Assembly: GCF_905220415.1 (NCBI RefSeq)
Contig: NC_059545.1
Span: 3,358,001-3,422,000, forward strand
DNA from: Colias croceus
Taxonomy: Eukaryota; Arthropoda; Insecta; Lepidoptera; Pieridae
Reading direction: 5' to 3'
Length of the DNA: 64,000 nucleotides
This document shows, in pieces, positions 26,800-37,353 of the stretch. Below the pieces are notes generated by a model. That model had not been told where the DNA came from and ran no database searches. It was given only the letters and a program-made list of their open reading frames with translations. Position 1 is the stretch's first letter. Each line of letters begins with the position of its first letter. The position numbers and the translations under genes were made by a program.

Positions 26800-26885
26800 C
26801 TACTTGGGGGACGGCGGGGGGATCTCAGTGGGGGCGCGCGAGTCGAGCACCAGCTTGGGCCTTGGAGGCGTCGAGCCAGCCTTGT
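26800..26885 (-). CDS. Putative last coding exon of an unknown minus-strand gene
   Basis: On the minus strand a CAG acceptor (26886-26888) precedes an 86-base open exon ending in TAG at 26800-26802. It encodes a proline-rich tail that includes STPPRPKLVLD and ends APTEIPPPSPK. Codons are strikingly GC-rich (CTG, CTC, CGC, CCC) against the AT-rich surroundings, as expected for constrained coding sequence. The polypyrimidine tract before the acceptor is weak and no upstream partner exon was identified, so the parent gene is unknown. It may instead be a GC-rich repeat fragment. A 77-codon + strand frame overlaps it and looks less natural. Confidence 0.35.
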
Positions 26886-26888
26886 CTG

Positions 26889-29830
26889 ATATGATAACGC
26901 ATGTATACAAAGCTGACGACGACATCGTTACATATACGGGTAACGACAAGACCCTTATTCCAAATCACGTTTTTTCTATACCAATATTGTGTGGCCAAAA
27001 ATCTAATGAGTATAATGCTTGCACACTAAGTTTTTAGCAACCAGGTGAATTTGATTTTTGATGAAAATTATTTGTAATCGTATCTGTAATATCTGAAATT
27101 CCTTTTCTTCCATAAGAGATTATAAACCAGATTCTAAGTTCTACTGTGACTCGTGCCAAAGTAAACAAAAGATTGGTACTGTTACGCTTAACCGTTTACG
27201 TAATTATGACCATATGGTTCTCTTATAAATACCTAGTCGGTTGTTGTCAAAACATTTTAAATTATGTAGGTACGCTAGGCTATACACGAAATTATCTGTA
27301 ACAATCAAAATATTGAGAATTTGGTACAAACACCAAAATGAAATAGGTAACATGTAGATTGTAGATATATATTTGGTAGGTACTTACCTGAATTGTGGTG
27401 GTATCTTTGACCAAAGTAATAAAACAAGTAAATGGGATTCAATTGATGCATAAATACTAGAAAACCATTGTACCATTGCCATTTCAGTACAAAACTGCCA
27501 CTAAAAAGAGACACTAGCGGCCTACAATATCTTAGTCATAAGAAACGAGCAAACGGCTCACTTACTGAATATCCCGTTTCGTTGAATGCACTGTCGCTGA
27601 TTCATAATCCGCATCGTAAAATTTAAGCGGCCAGTGAGCTGGCAAATTAGTTTAGCCTATATTAAACACGACAAAAAATTCAAACACGAAACATCGCATT
27701 CATCTCTTCAATTGTTTAATTATGACCAAACTATTTCAATAACGACGAAAACGATTCAACATCTAAATTAAATGATACTTAATTAGGAAATATTTAAGGG
27801 ACACGGGCATAAATCATTCGGCGATATTGACTCAGGGCCATTAAGGATCGCCCGTTAGTTAGAAGTTAGAACATCAGACGCAGATGGAATGGAACCGAAG
27901 CGGCAATAAATTACTCCCAGTCACATCTTGGAGCATAGAGAAATAAACACGTTCTGTTTTTATTTCTGATCGTATTTCGGATGCGAACAAAAATAATATC
28001 GTTTAGAAAATTGATAATAACAAGCAGTACACCATGCTGTGCGGACTAAAGCAACCCCGACACCGACAAAGTGAAGCAATAAAAATATACGAGGGCTGCG
28101 GGTACCACAAACGTGCCGATCTTTTCGTCCGAATTTGTTTTTGGTGACACTCGGTAAGCAAACATAAAATAAATTTAGTATCCTTCGGCGTGTGCGGTAT
28201 TTGTTCTTGAACTTCTTGACATATTTGAACACTTCGATATTGAAATGTACAGATTTCTGACTATATGTGTATGGAAAGATTCAAAATTGAATTTATATAC
28301 AAATATAATTTAAGAGAAATTTTCATTGATTCCAATATCCTGTCCTATCCTAGTTGACTATTACTTTCGTTCGTATTCGAAAATATACATTAATCCTTGC
28401 TGCACTGTAAATATACTAGGATAGCAACGTGTGAAATGGAGACATTAAATCTACCATTAAATATAATGCCGGTACCTGCATGCATCTAACACACAATAAA
28501 CCAATGTTTACACCGTTATAAAGACAGCACGTGCCGAATGCGTCCCCCACGTTAGCAGGGTTGCATTCTGAAGCCATGCCAGCAGATGTGTGCAAGACAT
28601 TTAAGTAAGCGCATACTGCAACTGCCAGCGAATAACTTCTTATACACCATATGGCATAATTACTTTTACCGTATTAGGCTTCTGGTCTAAAAAACTTTCC
28701 CTTGAATATGAAAAAGTTAGTGCAGTTTAGATAAAGGACAATCCAGGATAGGTACATAACAGTATCAGTATCTGTATAGTAGACGATACTATGATGATAT
28801 TGCTTGTAAAGGCACCTTATCATCCAGATACTGAAACCCGCACTTTTTGAGGCTATAGTCGCTATTCATTACGCGACCAAGTCGTGACAGTAAGTTTATG
28901 ATCATATACATATACGAGTACTATTAAAAAATAAAACAGTTGGTTTTGCTTTTACAAGAATAAATCATGATTAAGTTAACGCAACCAGCAATTGAAAAAT
29001 TACTTATTTTTTTATGGATGACGTAAATTCTAAGTTAGCAACACGCGAGCAATTTTATCGTGCGCCAAAATAACTCAGATAATATAAGGGTAAATCTAAA
29101 ATTATTTAATACATTTAGATTTGCATGTCTAGGTTTGTTGTGGGTCGACATTAAAACTACCAGATGCAGTTTTCGTCTACCAAGTAAAGTTGAAGACTAA
29201 CAAGAAGGTTGATTTGGTTTTGGCCCAAACATAGTCATAAAGTACAAATAGCCATTGCTAGAAACTCCACATTAAAGTATGTACTATAAGAAATATCCTA
29301 TCTGTATATTACCCAATTCTTCCTAAATGTATACTTTGTTTTTACCCAATTCTTGCCCATTACCCAAGTCTTCTTGAACGTTTCGTTATCTTGTTACATT
29401 AGATGATAACATAAAAACCCGCACAATATCAATGTTAATGAGTGTTTCATGTTATCTCTATTTTCTAAACATATCGAACCAGTTTAAATGATAAAGAAAA
29501 TAAAAATTAAAAACAATGTTTCATCCATAACAAGAAATACAATCGTTACTTTTATTCTGATAGGCCCAAATAGATAAAATATATGAAGTTACTTCGACAA
29601 GACCCGTTTAGATCGGCGTTTTTAATCTTAACTTGATAATTTTCCGTAACACTTTTTTCTAACTCTAAGTAATTACTGATTCCACGCTATTAAATTACAC
29701 TCGAAAAGTTACGTTCCGAAATCTATTGAAAATCTTAGGCTATTGCAATGGTCACGTATTTACGTTGGAAATAAGTTTATTTTAAATTTGAACAATTAAA
29801 TTGTTTTAGACTGTGAAAAAATGAATTAAT
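26889..29830. other. AT-rich DNA without a supported gene
   Basis: The only frame of note is a 90-codon minus frame at 27960-28232, which has no recognisable motif. If a minus-strand gene ends at 26800, this would be part of its last intron. Confidence 0.45.
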
Positions 29831-30010
29831 CACTACATAGTATAAAACAAAGTCGCTTTCTCTGTCCCTTTGTATGCTTAAATCTTTAAAACTACGCAAC
29901 AGATTTTGATGCTGTTTTTTTAATAGATAGAGTGATTCAAGAAGAAGGTTTTAGTATATAATTTATTAGGTTTTAGACAAAGCGGGCGAAGACGCGGGCG
30001 GTAAGCTAGT
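29831..30010 (+). repeat. Short lepidopteran repeat, copy 2 of 3
   Basis: Starts CACTACATAGTATAAAAC and ends GCGGGCGGTAAGCTAGT. It is colinear with the copies at 25175-25363 and 49016-49212, differing by small indels and substitutions. Confidence 0.65.
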
Positions 30011-30675
30011 TAAATATAATCTCGTCGGAATCATATAATTTAAAAAGCAAATAACATATTTATAATATTATGTAAATAGATAATCATCTACAAAGTTAAT
30101 CACATTGGAACTATGTACATCCGAGTTTATACATTTCATCTTAGTATTTCATTCTTAAAAGTTCAAAAAAGCCTTTTGAAGACTTCCTCAGTAACTATTG
30201 AATGGATTAGTTTAATATTTGGAAGATATTGGCAAAATAAGATACCATACAATCGACTATGCATCGGCAAGCTAGTTCAACGGTCTGGAAGTTTAAGGGG
30301 TTAAAATATTATTAAGATGTCTAGACGATTTATTAGTCTAGCTGGTGTTGACATATAATTTCTTATTACCTATTGATGCTGGATATTTATAGTTCCAAAA
30401 AAAGATTATGATTTGTATTTTAATACTTCTGAAATTTAACATCAACGAGCTATGGCCACCAATAGTTTTATAAGTCGTGTACAAACTTCGCCTACTTTTG
30501 TAATGAAAAGTTATGGTTGTTCATCATCGTGACCCCGAAATGTAGGTTATAAATTTGGTCGATAATTGAATATGCTTGGAATAACATGGAACAAATCCTC
30601 GATCGAAGTTAAACATGAATAACACGATATTCAACTTCACTTTAATTTTCCTCTCGACGCGACAATTAGTCTATA
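30011..30675. other. AT-rich DNA, no feature
   Basis: One 63-codon frame (30113-30304) without motifs. Nothing else is seen before the Tc1 terminal repeat. Confidence 0.5.
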
Positions 30676-30960
30676 TACACTCACCGGCACGGAATCTTGG
30701 CCACTGCAAATTTTTGCGTAAAATAACACTATTTCTTTTCTACTACAAAATTCAATAAAAATTTAATCAAAACTAGTTACTTTAATGTTTTTACTAACTT
30801 TTAGTAATAATTGGAAGTTAATAAGAAGTACTACCGAGTAGATATGAATTTAACAAGAATTTACGCTTTTCCTGTGAAATTTAAATGATTTCATAAAAAA
30901 TGTTAAAAAAATTAGAAAGAACGTTTCCATAAAAAAAAAATGGAACCTTTCAATAAAGGG

Positions 30961-31472
30961 TGTGGGGTGCGTGATAATGGATAGGTATTAATTACACTAG
31001 CTACAGTACCTTTTGTGATGCACAAATAACCACACACTCACAGTTTTAACGTTTATTACTCCACATAGAAGGAGAGGGACAATTATCATATACAAGCAAC
31101 ACTTTGGACATGAAAATACAAGAACAAAAAGAAACTGACAATGAGCGTATTCAATAGCTAAGATCGAACTAGTTAATTTTACAATGAAGAAACTTGATGC
31201 AAAGTATTACGATCTACCCGCTGGATCCGTGATAATTTTAGTCGCGGCACGCATACTACGCAAATACCGCGACTATGCTATAGAATAATAAATATTATAA
31301 TTATTTTGTATAAGTGTAATGCATGTCTGTATTTCTTGTGTTTTTGTGTAATGAATGTTTGTGTTATAATTAAATACGAATATAAATATGAAATAAAATA
31401 TTTAAATACTTGTTGTGTGTAATAAATACGTATGATAAAATACATACACTAAAATATTGTGTGTTAGCCACA
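30961..31472 (-). repeat. 3' LTR of the Gypsy-type element
   Basis: 512 bp, TGTGG to CCACA on the + strand. This is the downstream LTR for the minus-strand element. A 22-bp spacer containing the polypurine tract separates it from the Gag-Pol stop codon at 31495. Confidence 0.93.
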
Positions 31473-31494
31473 TCACTCCCCTCCAGAGACCGGG

Positions 31495-34400
31495 TTAAGG
31501 GCGATAAAAGTCTGGGAAGTGAACTCTCCTCCCAGAGCGAGTGGTATATGCCACAGGAGCACTGGGAAGAGGTAGGGGAGGACTGGGAGGTGGAAGAGCG
31601 GGAGCGGGAGAAGGAAGGATTTCAGTAGGAGACGATAGTAAGTAGGCTGGCTTAAGGCGGTCTATGCTTACCGTCGTCGATTTCCCTTTTAATTTAATTT
31701 TGAAGAATTTGTGATCTCTTGAAATGACCTCATGTGGTCCTGTATACGCGGGTTGTAAAGAGCCACGCAGTGTGTCTTCCCTAAGGAATACGTGACTACA
31801 TGCGGCTAAATCTTTGTAGATAAATATTTTTTTCTTGCCGTGATGTTGTGTTGGTACGGGGCGAATATGCCTGGCGAAATTCGTCAACCGAGCTGATAAG
31901 TCGGTGATATCGGTAGTGTAAGACGAAGTGTCGTGGCCAAAAAATTCACCTGGTAGGCGAAGTGGTTCACCGAAAACCAGCTCAGCTGAGGAAGAGTGTA
32001 GATCCTCTTTTACTGCACTTCTTATGCCGAGGAGCACAAGAGGTAGTGTTTCTACCCAATTTGCGTCAGCGTGACAGGTAATTGCAGCTTTCAATTGTCT
32101 GTGGAAGCGCTCCACCAAGCCGTTGCACTGCGGGTGATATGCCGTTGTCTTACGGTGATCGAAGCCGATAGACTTAGCGAGCTGCCGGAATAGGGCCGAT
32201 TGAAATTGTGCACCGCGGTCGGTAACGACGTCGGTTGGACAACCATAACGGGCTACCCAGCAGGACACAAAAGCTTTCGCGACTGTTTCTGCGGTGATGT
32301 CGGTAAGTGGTACAGCTTCCGGCCATCGCGTGAAGCGATCGACGGCTGTTAGGCAATACCGATAATCACCGCAAGGTGGTAAAGGGCCGATTAGGTCTAT
32401 ATGGACATGTTTGAATCGCGCTGAAGGTAAAGCGAGCGTACCAATAGGTGACGTGACATGCCTGTTTACCTTCGAGCGCTGACAGGTCAAACATGCCTTA
32501 GACCATTCGCGGCAGTCCTTCCGCATTAAAGGCCAGACAAACCTTTGTGCAACGAGCTTGGCTGAAGAATTTGCACCTGGGTGGCTTAATGAGTGCAGAC
32601 AATTGAAAACCTGCTGACGCAGTTGTGTAGGAACGAAAGGTCTGGGAGTCGGTGTACTGACGTCGCAGTACAGCGGAGTACGACTTCCAGGTACATTCAT
32701 CCGTTTTAGGCGAAGAGATGATTCGCCTTTGAGAAGCGCAGTGAGTTCAGGATCTGAAGCTTGCAACCTTGCCATCTCTTCTAGATCGACCGGCCTCTGC
32801 AGTTCACATACGCGCGATAAAGTATCAGCGACGACATTATTTGCACCTGATATGTGCTGTATGTCGGTTGTGAACTGCGAGATGTAGTCGAGGTGTCTAT
32901 ACTGACGCGGCGTGCAGTTACTTTTCCTTTCGTGGAAAGCGTAACATAACGGCTTGTGGTCAGTATAGATCGTAAAATGATTAGCCTCTAGCATGTGTCG
33001 GAAGTAACGTATGCTCTCGTAGATGGCAAGGAGCTCTCGATCGTATGGAGAATACTTCACCTGTGACGGGCTCAACTTGCGCGAGAAGAATGCGAGTGGC
33101 TGCCAATCATCATCCTTAAGCTGTTGTAGGACTCCACCTATCGCTGTATCTGAAGCGTCAGTGACGAGTCCTAATTTAGCTTCACTGGCAGGATGAGCAA
33201 GGAGTGCAGCTTCGCAGAGGCTTTTCTTGCAGGCTTGAAATGATTGCAGCGAATTTCTTTCTATGACCACGGGATGAGAACCTTTAACAGAACCTACAAG
33301 CAAGGCGTTTAATGGTGCTTGAATTTGGGCAGCATTGGGCAAGAAACGTCGGTAGAAATTGACCATGCCCAAGAATCTTCGAAGCTCTCGAACAGTTCTT
33401 GGGACAGGAAAATCGGCGATGGCTTGCACCTTGCTGTCCAAAGGTTTGGTTCCCCTTTCAGAGATTTCGTAGCCTAGAAATGTTACCTTAGGAGCTCCGA
33501 AGACGCACTTGGCTGTGTTTATAAGAACACCATAATCTCTCATACGGGTAAAGAGTTGGCGCAGGTGGTCTTCGTGCTCTTGTGCTGATCTGCTGAATAT
33601 CAGGAAGTCGTCGAGATACGGATAACAGAAATCTAGGCCTCGCGTCAATTCATCGACAAATCTCTGAAAGGTTTGACCTGCGTTGCGAAGTCCGAAGGTC
33701 ATGAAAGGAAATTCGTACAAACCGAAGGGTGTGGTGATTGCCGTCTTCGGGATATCGCCTTCAGAAACAGGAATCTGATTGTACGCCTTAACTAAATCGA
33801 TGACAGAAAATATAGTACAACCAGACAGACAGTGTGAAAAGTCCTGTATGTGCCTGATTGGATACTTATCTGGTATCGTTCTTGCGTTGAGAAGTCTGTA
33901 GTCACCGCATGGACGCCATCCATTGTCCTTCTTCGATGCAAGGTGAAGCGGAGACGACCACGGGCTGTCAGATGGACGGGCTGTTCCGTTAGCTATCATA
34001 GCCTCGAATTCCTGCTTTGCTATTTTCAGTTTATCAGGAGCCAAACGCCTAGGGGAACAGGAAACGGGAGGGCCAGGAGTTGTGCGAATGTGGTGTGTAG
34101 TGTTGTGTTTGACAATACCTGGAGTACCAGCGGGGCGTGTTAATTCTGGGTATTGCGCTAAAATTTTATGATAATTACTATCACCATGAGTTACAACCTT
34201 AACACTAGAAATATTACAATTAATTGAATTACATTTACTTGCTGAGCTGCTGACATTGGTTAAGCCATCGATCAGTTGTTTATTACCAACGTCAACAATA
34301 ATTCGGTAGTGAGAAAGAAAATCTACACCAATAATAGCTTTAGTGACGTCAGCTAGAACAAAACGCCATGGAAATACGCGACGTAAGCCTAAGTTAAGGT

Positions 34401-35484
34401 TTAATTGAATGTAACCGTAAGTATCGATGACGGAACCATTGGCAGCACACAGTTGATAGTTAGTCTTACATCTTTTTTCAGACACAGCAGTTATAGGAAA
34501 AACACAAATATCACTACCGGTATCTATTAGATATTCAACATTTAGAGTGGGGTCCGTAATGAAAAGACGACCAGGGGAAATGGGACAGGCGTTAGTCGCC
34601 ATCACTGAATGTCGTACGCGTTTCGTGTCGTGCGATGCCTTGAAGTCGCATGGCTTAATGCATCTGTTAGCTTTTGTGCCATGTTTGTTATGATACCAGC
34701 AGATAGGATAACGCCGGTAATTAGAGTGGGATCGTCGAGAAGAAGACCGTGGGCGACGATGGGGAGAGGGACCTCTGCGCTCGCGAGGGCGGGACCGGGA
34801 ACTGCTTACTTGAGCGGACAGCGCGCTCACCTGGCGCGTCAGCTCCGCCACCTGGCGTGCCAGCTCGTCCATAGGTGATGTAGATGAAGATGCCGCCGCA
34901 ACATGAGCGGTAGGGGCCGCGATGTCATTCACGCGATCAGCTAACTCAGCCAGAGCGTCCAGGGACAGCGTAGGTTGTGACGCCACGATCGGCTGCAATC
35001 CAGCAGGTAACCGGCTGGTCCAGATTGTTTTCAAAAAATCTTCTGGGATTTCGGGACCAGCCAGGTGCTGCAAATGCCGTAGAAATTGGGATGGCTTGCG
35101 TAGTCCCAGCTGCTCGTGCATCAACAGCTGTTTCACTTTATTTTCTCTGGATACGGACAATCTTTTAATTAATTCTGATTTTAATTTATTATAATCAGCG
35201 GGGCCGGTAAGGATGTCTTCGACCTCGGCCGCATACTGCCGGTCCAATGTGGCCAATATGTGATAAAATTTTGTAGTATTGTCAGTTATGTTCATTATAG
35301 CGAATTGTCCTTCAACTTGTGCAAACCATATTGCGGGTTTTTCTGGCCAGAAAGGTGGGATCCGTAAATTAACGGATGGTTGCTGGGCGGGCGACACGTG
35401 CGACGGTCGTTCCGCCATTTTGACGCACCTTCGCGCTTGAGTATTAACTCGATCAGCGTTGTCGGAATCGCTTGCACTAGACAT
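31495..35484 (-). CDS. Gag-Pol polyprotein of the CsRn1/Kabuki-like retrotransposon
   Basis: A single 1329-codon frame without stops or frameshifts. Residues 1-255 are Gag-like and end in a basic Arg/Ser stretch. Residues 262-279 form a C-x2-H-x9-C-x3-C zinc motif (CHCC), diagnostic of the CsRn1 clade. The aspartic protease active site DTG is at 321-323. RT spans about 470-700 with the first Asp in VIDL (563) and YLDD at 623-626. RNase H carries D776, E817, D842 and D887. The integrase H2C2 zinc site uses H964, H968, C998 and C1001, and the core triad is D1030, D1089, E1125. No envelope gene follows. Gag and Pol share one frame, so no frameshift is needed. The start ATG at 35484 lies 39 bases from the LTR edge. 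All catalytic residues checked are intact. Confidence 0.93.
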   Translation of the reverse strand: MSSASDSDNADRVNTQARRCVKMAERPSHVSPAQQPSVNLRIPPFWPEKPAIWFAQVEGQFAIMNITDNTTKFYHILATLDRQYAAEVEDILTGPADYNKLKSELIKRLSVSRENKVKQLLMHEQLGLRKPSQFLRHLQHLAGPEIPEDFLKTIWTSRLPAGLQPIVASQPTLSLDALAELADRVNDIAAPTAHVAAASSSTSPMDELARQVAELTRQVSALSAQVSSSRSRPRERRGPSPHRRPRSSSRRSHSNYRRYPICWYHNKHGTKANRCIKPCDFKASHDTKRVRHSVMATNACPISPGRLFITDPTLNVEYLIDTGSDICVFPITAVSEKRCKTNYQLCAANGSVIDTYGYIQLNLNLGLRRVFPWRFVLADVTKAIIGVDFLSHYRIIVDVGNKQLIDGLTNVSSSASKCNSINCNISSVKVVTHGDSNYHKILAQYPELTRPAGTPGIVKHNTTHHIRTTPGPPVSCSPRRLAPDKLKIAKQEFEAMIANGTARPSDSPWSSPLHLASKKDNGWRPCGDYRLLNARTIPDKYPIRHIQDFSHCLSGCTIFSVIDLVKAYNQIPVSEGDIPKTAITTPFGLYEFPFMTFGLRNAGQTFQRFVDELTRGLDFCYPYLDDFLIFSRSAQEHEDHLRQLFTRMRDYGVLINTAKCVFGAPKVTFLGYEISERGTKPLDSKVQAIADFPVPRTVRELRRFLGMVNFYRRFLPNAAQIQAPLNALLVGSVKGSHPVVIERNSLQSFQACKKSLCEAALLAHPASEAKLGLVTDASDTAIGGVLQQLKDDDWQPLAFFSRKLSPSQVKYSPYDRELLAIYESIRYFRHMLEANHFTIYTDHKPLCYAFHERKSNCTPRQYRHLDYISQFTTDIQHISGANNVVADTLSRVCELQRPVDLEEMARLQASDPELTALLKGESSLRLKRMNVPGSRTPLYCDVSTPTPRPFVPTQLRQQVFNCLHSLSHPGANSSAKLVAQRFVWPLMRKDCREWSKACLTCQRSKVNRHVTSPIGTLALPSARFKHVHIDLIGPLPPCGDYRYCLTAVDRFTRWPEAVPLTDITAETVAKAFVSCWVARYGCPTDVVTDRGAQFQSALFRQLAKSIGFDHRKTTAYHPQCNGLVERFHRQLKAAITCHADANWVETLPLVLLGIRSAVKEDLHSSSAELVFGEPLRLPGEFFGHDTSSYTTDITDLSARLTNFARHIRPVPTQHHGKKKIFIYKDLAACSHVFLREDTLRGSLQPAYTGPHEVISRDHKFFKIKLKGKSTTVSIDRLKPAYLLSSPTEILPSPAPALPPPSPPLPLPSAPVAYTTRSGRRVHFPDFYRP

Positions 35485-35504
35485 AGTTTTTATTTAAATA
35501 ATGT

Positions 35505-35519
35505 TACGTCGGGGTCACC
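35505..35519 (-). promoter_or_regulatory. tRNA-Trp primer-binding site
   Basis: Minus-strand TGGTGACCCCGACGT, a few bases inside the 5' LTR edge, is complementary to the CCA end of eukaryotic tRNA-Trp over 15 bases. It primes minus-strand cDNA synthesis for the retrotransposon. Confidence 0.75.
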
Positions 35520-35523
35520 AATT

Positions 35524-36036
35524 TGTGGGGTGCGTGATAATGGATAGGTATTAATTACACTAGCTACAGTACCTTTTGTGATGCACAAATAACCACACAC
35601 TCACAGTTTTAACGTTTATTACTCCACATAGAAGGAGAGGGACAATTATCATATACAAGCAACACTTTGGACATGAAAATACAAGAACAAAAAGAAACTG
35701 ACAATGAGCGTATTCAATAGCTAAGATCGAACTAGTTAATTTTACAATGAAGAAACTTGATGCAAAGTATTACGATCTACCCGCTGGATCCGTGATAATT
35801 TTAGTCGCGGCACGCATACTACGCAAATACCGCGACTATGCTATAGAATAATAAATATTATAATTATTTTGTATAAGTGTAATGCATGTCTGTATTTCTT
35901 GTGTTTTTGTGTAATGAATGTTTGTGTTATAATTAAATACGAATATAAATATGAAATAAAATATTTAAATACTTGTTGTGTGTAATAAATACGTATGATA
36001 AAATACATACACTAAAATATTGTGTGTTAGCCACAA
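35524..36036 (-). repeat. 5' LTR of the Gypsy-type element
   Basis: 513 bp, identical to the other LTR except for one extra A at about 36000. For the minus-strand element this LTR carries the promoter. The primer-binding site adjoins its lower-coordinate edge. Confidence 0.93.
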
Positions 36037-36039
36037 AGG

Positions 36040-37050
36040 GTGTTTCCTTCTCTTGCCTTAAACACTGTTTGCATCCAGTCTGGCATACTCTAGAAGACAT
36101 TTTTGGAGACCACTTGAGCTATAGTGTACCAAACGGCCCCAGCTGTATTTCTAAGCTCATCTAACATTAGTGCTGGGTTGGAATCGAACTTTATGTTTCT
36201 TTTAAGCATGTCCCAGATGTGTTCTATTGGATTAAGATCCGGGCTACGAGCTCGCCACTCCAATTTTTCAATAATAACCTCTTGAAGGTACTCTTATACG
36301 TATCGTATGACGCGCGGACGTGCGTTATAGTGTATAAGTAGCAAATTTTCTTCACTGATAAACCTGTAATAAGGCTGAACATGTTCCTGGAGAATTTCTT
36401 CGATGTACCTGATCAAATTTAAGCCATTATCTACGATAAATAACTCCGTGCGAGCATCGGAACTTATACCTCCCCATACCATTATTGACCCTCCATGAAA
36501 AATCGCATTTTGAGTGTGGTGATGTGTGAAAACCTCTCTTCTCGTCTCCTCTATACTGACTGTTGGCTATCAGAAGCTCGTAAAGTGCCTTAGCAGCCAT
36601 CTGTGAACACCCCACGAGCGCACTGGCTGTGGGTCCAGTTTTCATGTTCTCGTGCAAAACGAAGACGTGCTTCTCTGTGATGTCTGAGGAGTTCTGGACG
36701 GCGTGCTGGTCTGCAAACCTTCAAATTAACTTCTTTCATTAGTCTTCTCTCCGATTGCTCACTCACATTTATTATCCTGGTGTTTTAGAGCCGGTGGCGT
36801 ATCCTAAAAACTGTCAGAAAGCCATTTCTGAGTATCTCTCGAACAATAAACGGGTCTTCTCGAGCTGATGTGCACCTCACACCTTCATTTCCTGGTCTGC
36901 ACATGTGGCTGCCAGTCTCCTGGTATCTTCTCCATGCATAGTGCATCGCTGAACGAGGTACATACTGTACATTAGGTACTTTACGTTGCGGCAGTTATTG
37001 GTCTATCATTGTGATGGCCTGAGTAGGTTGTTCAGATGTTAATGGCATTT
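36040..37050 (-). pseudogene. Tc1-family transposase, broken
   Basis: The minus-strand reading starts near 37048 with MPLTSEQPTQAITMI, the usual start of this Tc1 subfamily. It passes through a helix-turn-helix region (fragments RRYQETGS and SAREDPFIV) and DDE domain pieces: VWGGISSDARTELF at about 36480-36440, then NARPRV near 36310, then the third acidic residue in SPDLNPIEH at about 36240-36215. An in-frame stop soon after the start and several frameshifts split the frame (for example the separate frames 36294-36482 and 36427-36657). It cannot make active transposase. The ends could still be mobilised in trans. Confidence 0.85.
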
Positions 37051-37353
37051 TTTATTGTTTGTTATGATCATTGACTACAGTACAACAATAAAAATATCTT
37101 AAAACGGCATAAACGATATCAAAAAAAGTTTAAAACGAACAATTCGTAACTTCGGCTTAACCGCACATATCACAAATTTCGAGTAACTCTTAAAAAGTGG
37201 TAAAAGATTATTCTCAAACTCAATGATTTCTTACCATAAAATTAAACAAATAATATGTTAACATATCTGCATACAAAAAAATCGTGAAAAACACTTCAAA
37301 CTTTTTTTATCGGCAAATTTGTAAGTGGCCAAGATTCCGTGCCGGTGAGTGTA

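Larger units (their letters stand above)
30961..36036 (-). mobile_element. Full-length Ty3/Gypsy LTR retrotransposon, CsRn1/Kabuki-like
   Basis: Two LTRs of 512 and 513 bp (30961-31472 and 35524-36036) start TGTGGGG and end GCCACA. The only difference found by eye is one A in a homopolymer. A 5-bp AAGGG target duplication flanks it (30956-30960 and 36037-36041). On the minus strand the first LTR is followed by TGGTGACCCCGACGT (about 35519-35505), a primer-binding site matching the 3' end of tRNA-Trp. A purine-rich GGAGGGGAG sits just before the other LTR. tRNA-Trp priming with a CHCC Gag motif is characteristic of the CsRn1 clade, which includes Bombyx Kabuki. One uninterrupted Gag-Pol frame suggests a young, possibly active copy. 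Confidence 0.93.
30678..37351 (-). mobile_element. Tc1-like transposon, interrupted by an LTR retrotransposon
   Basis: Perfect 28-bp terminal inverted repeats beginning CACTCACCGGCACGGAATCT lie at 30678-30705 and 37324-37351, each flanked by TA (30676-30677 and 37352-37353), the Tc1/mariner target. Without the inserted LTR element the transposon is about 1.6 kb, the normal Tc1 size. A degraded minus-strand transposase fills 37048-36040. The LTR element entered just at or beyond the end of the transposase reading frame. The intact ends suggest the DNA element is not very old although its transposase is broken. Confidence 0.9.

Noticed and set aside
32174..35477. Additional frames on both strands within the LTR element
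   Set aside because: They overlap the 1329-codon Gag-Pol frame, which alone carries recognisable domains.
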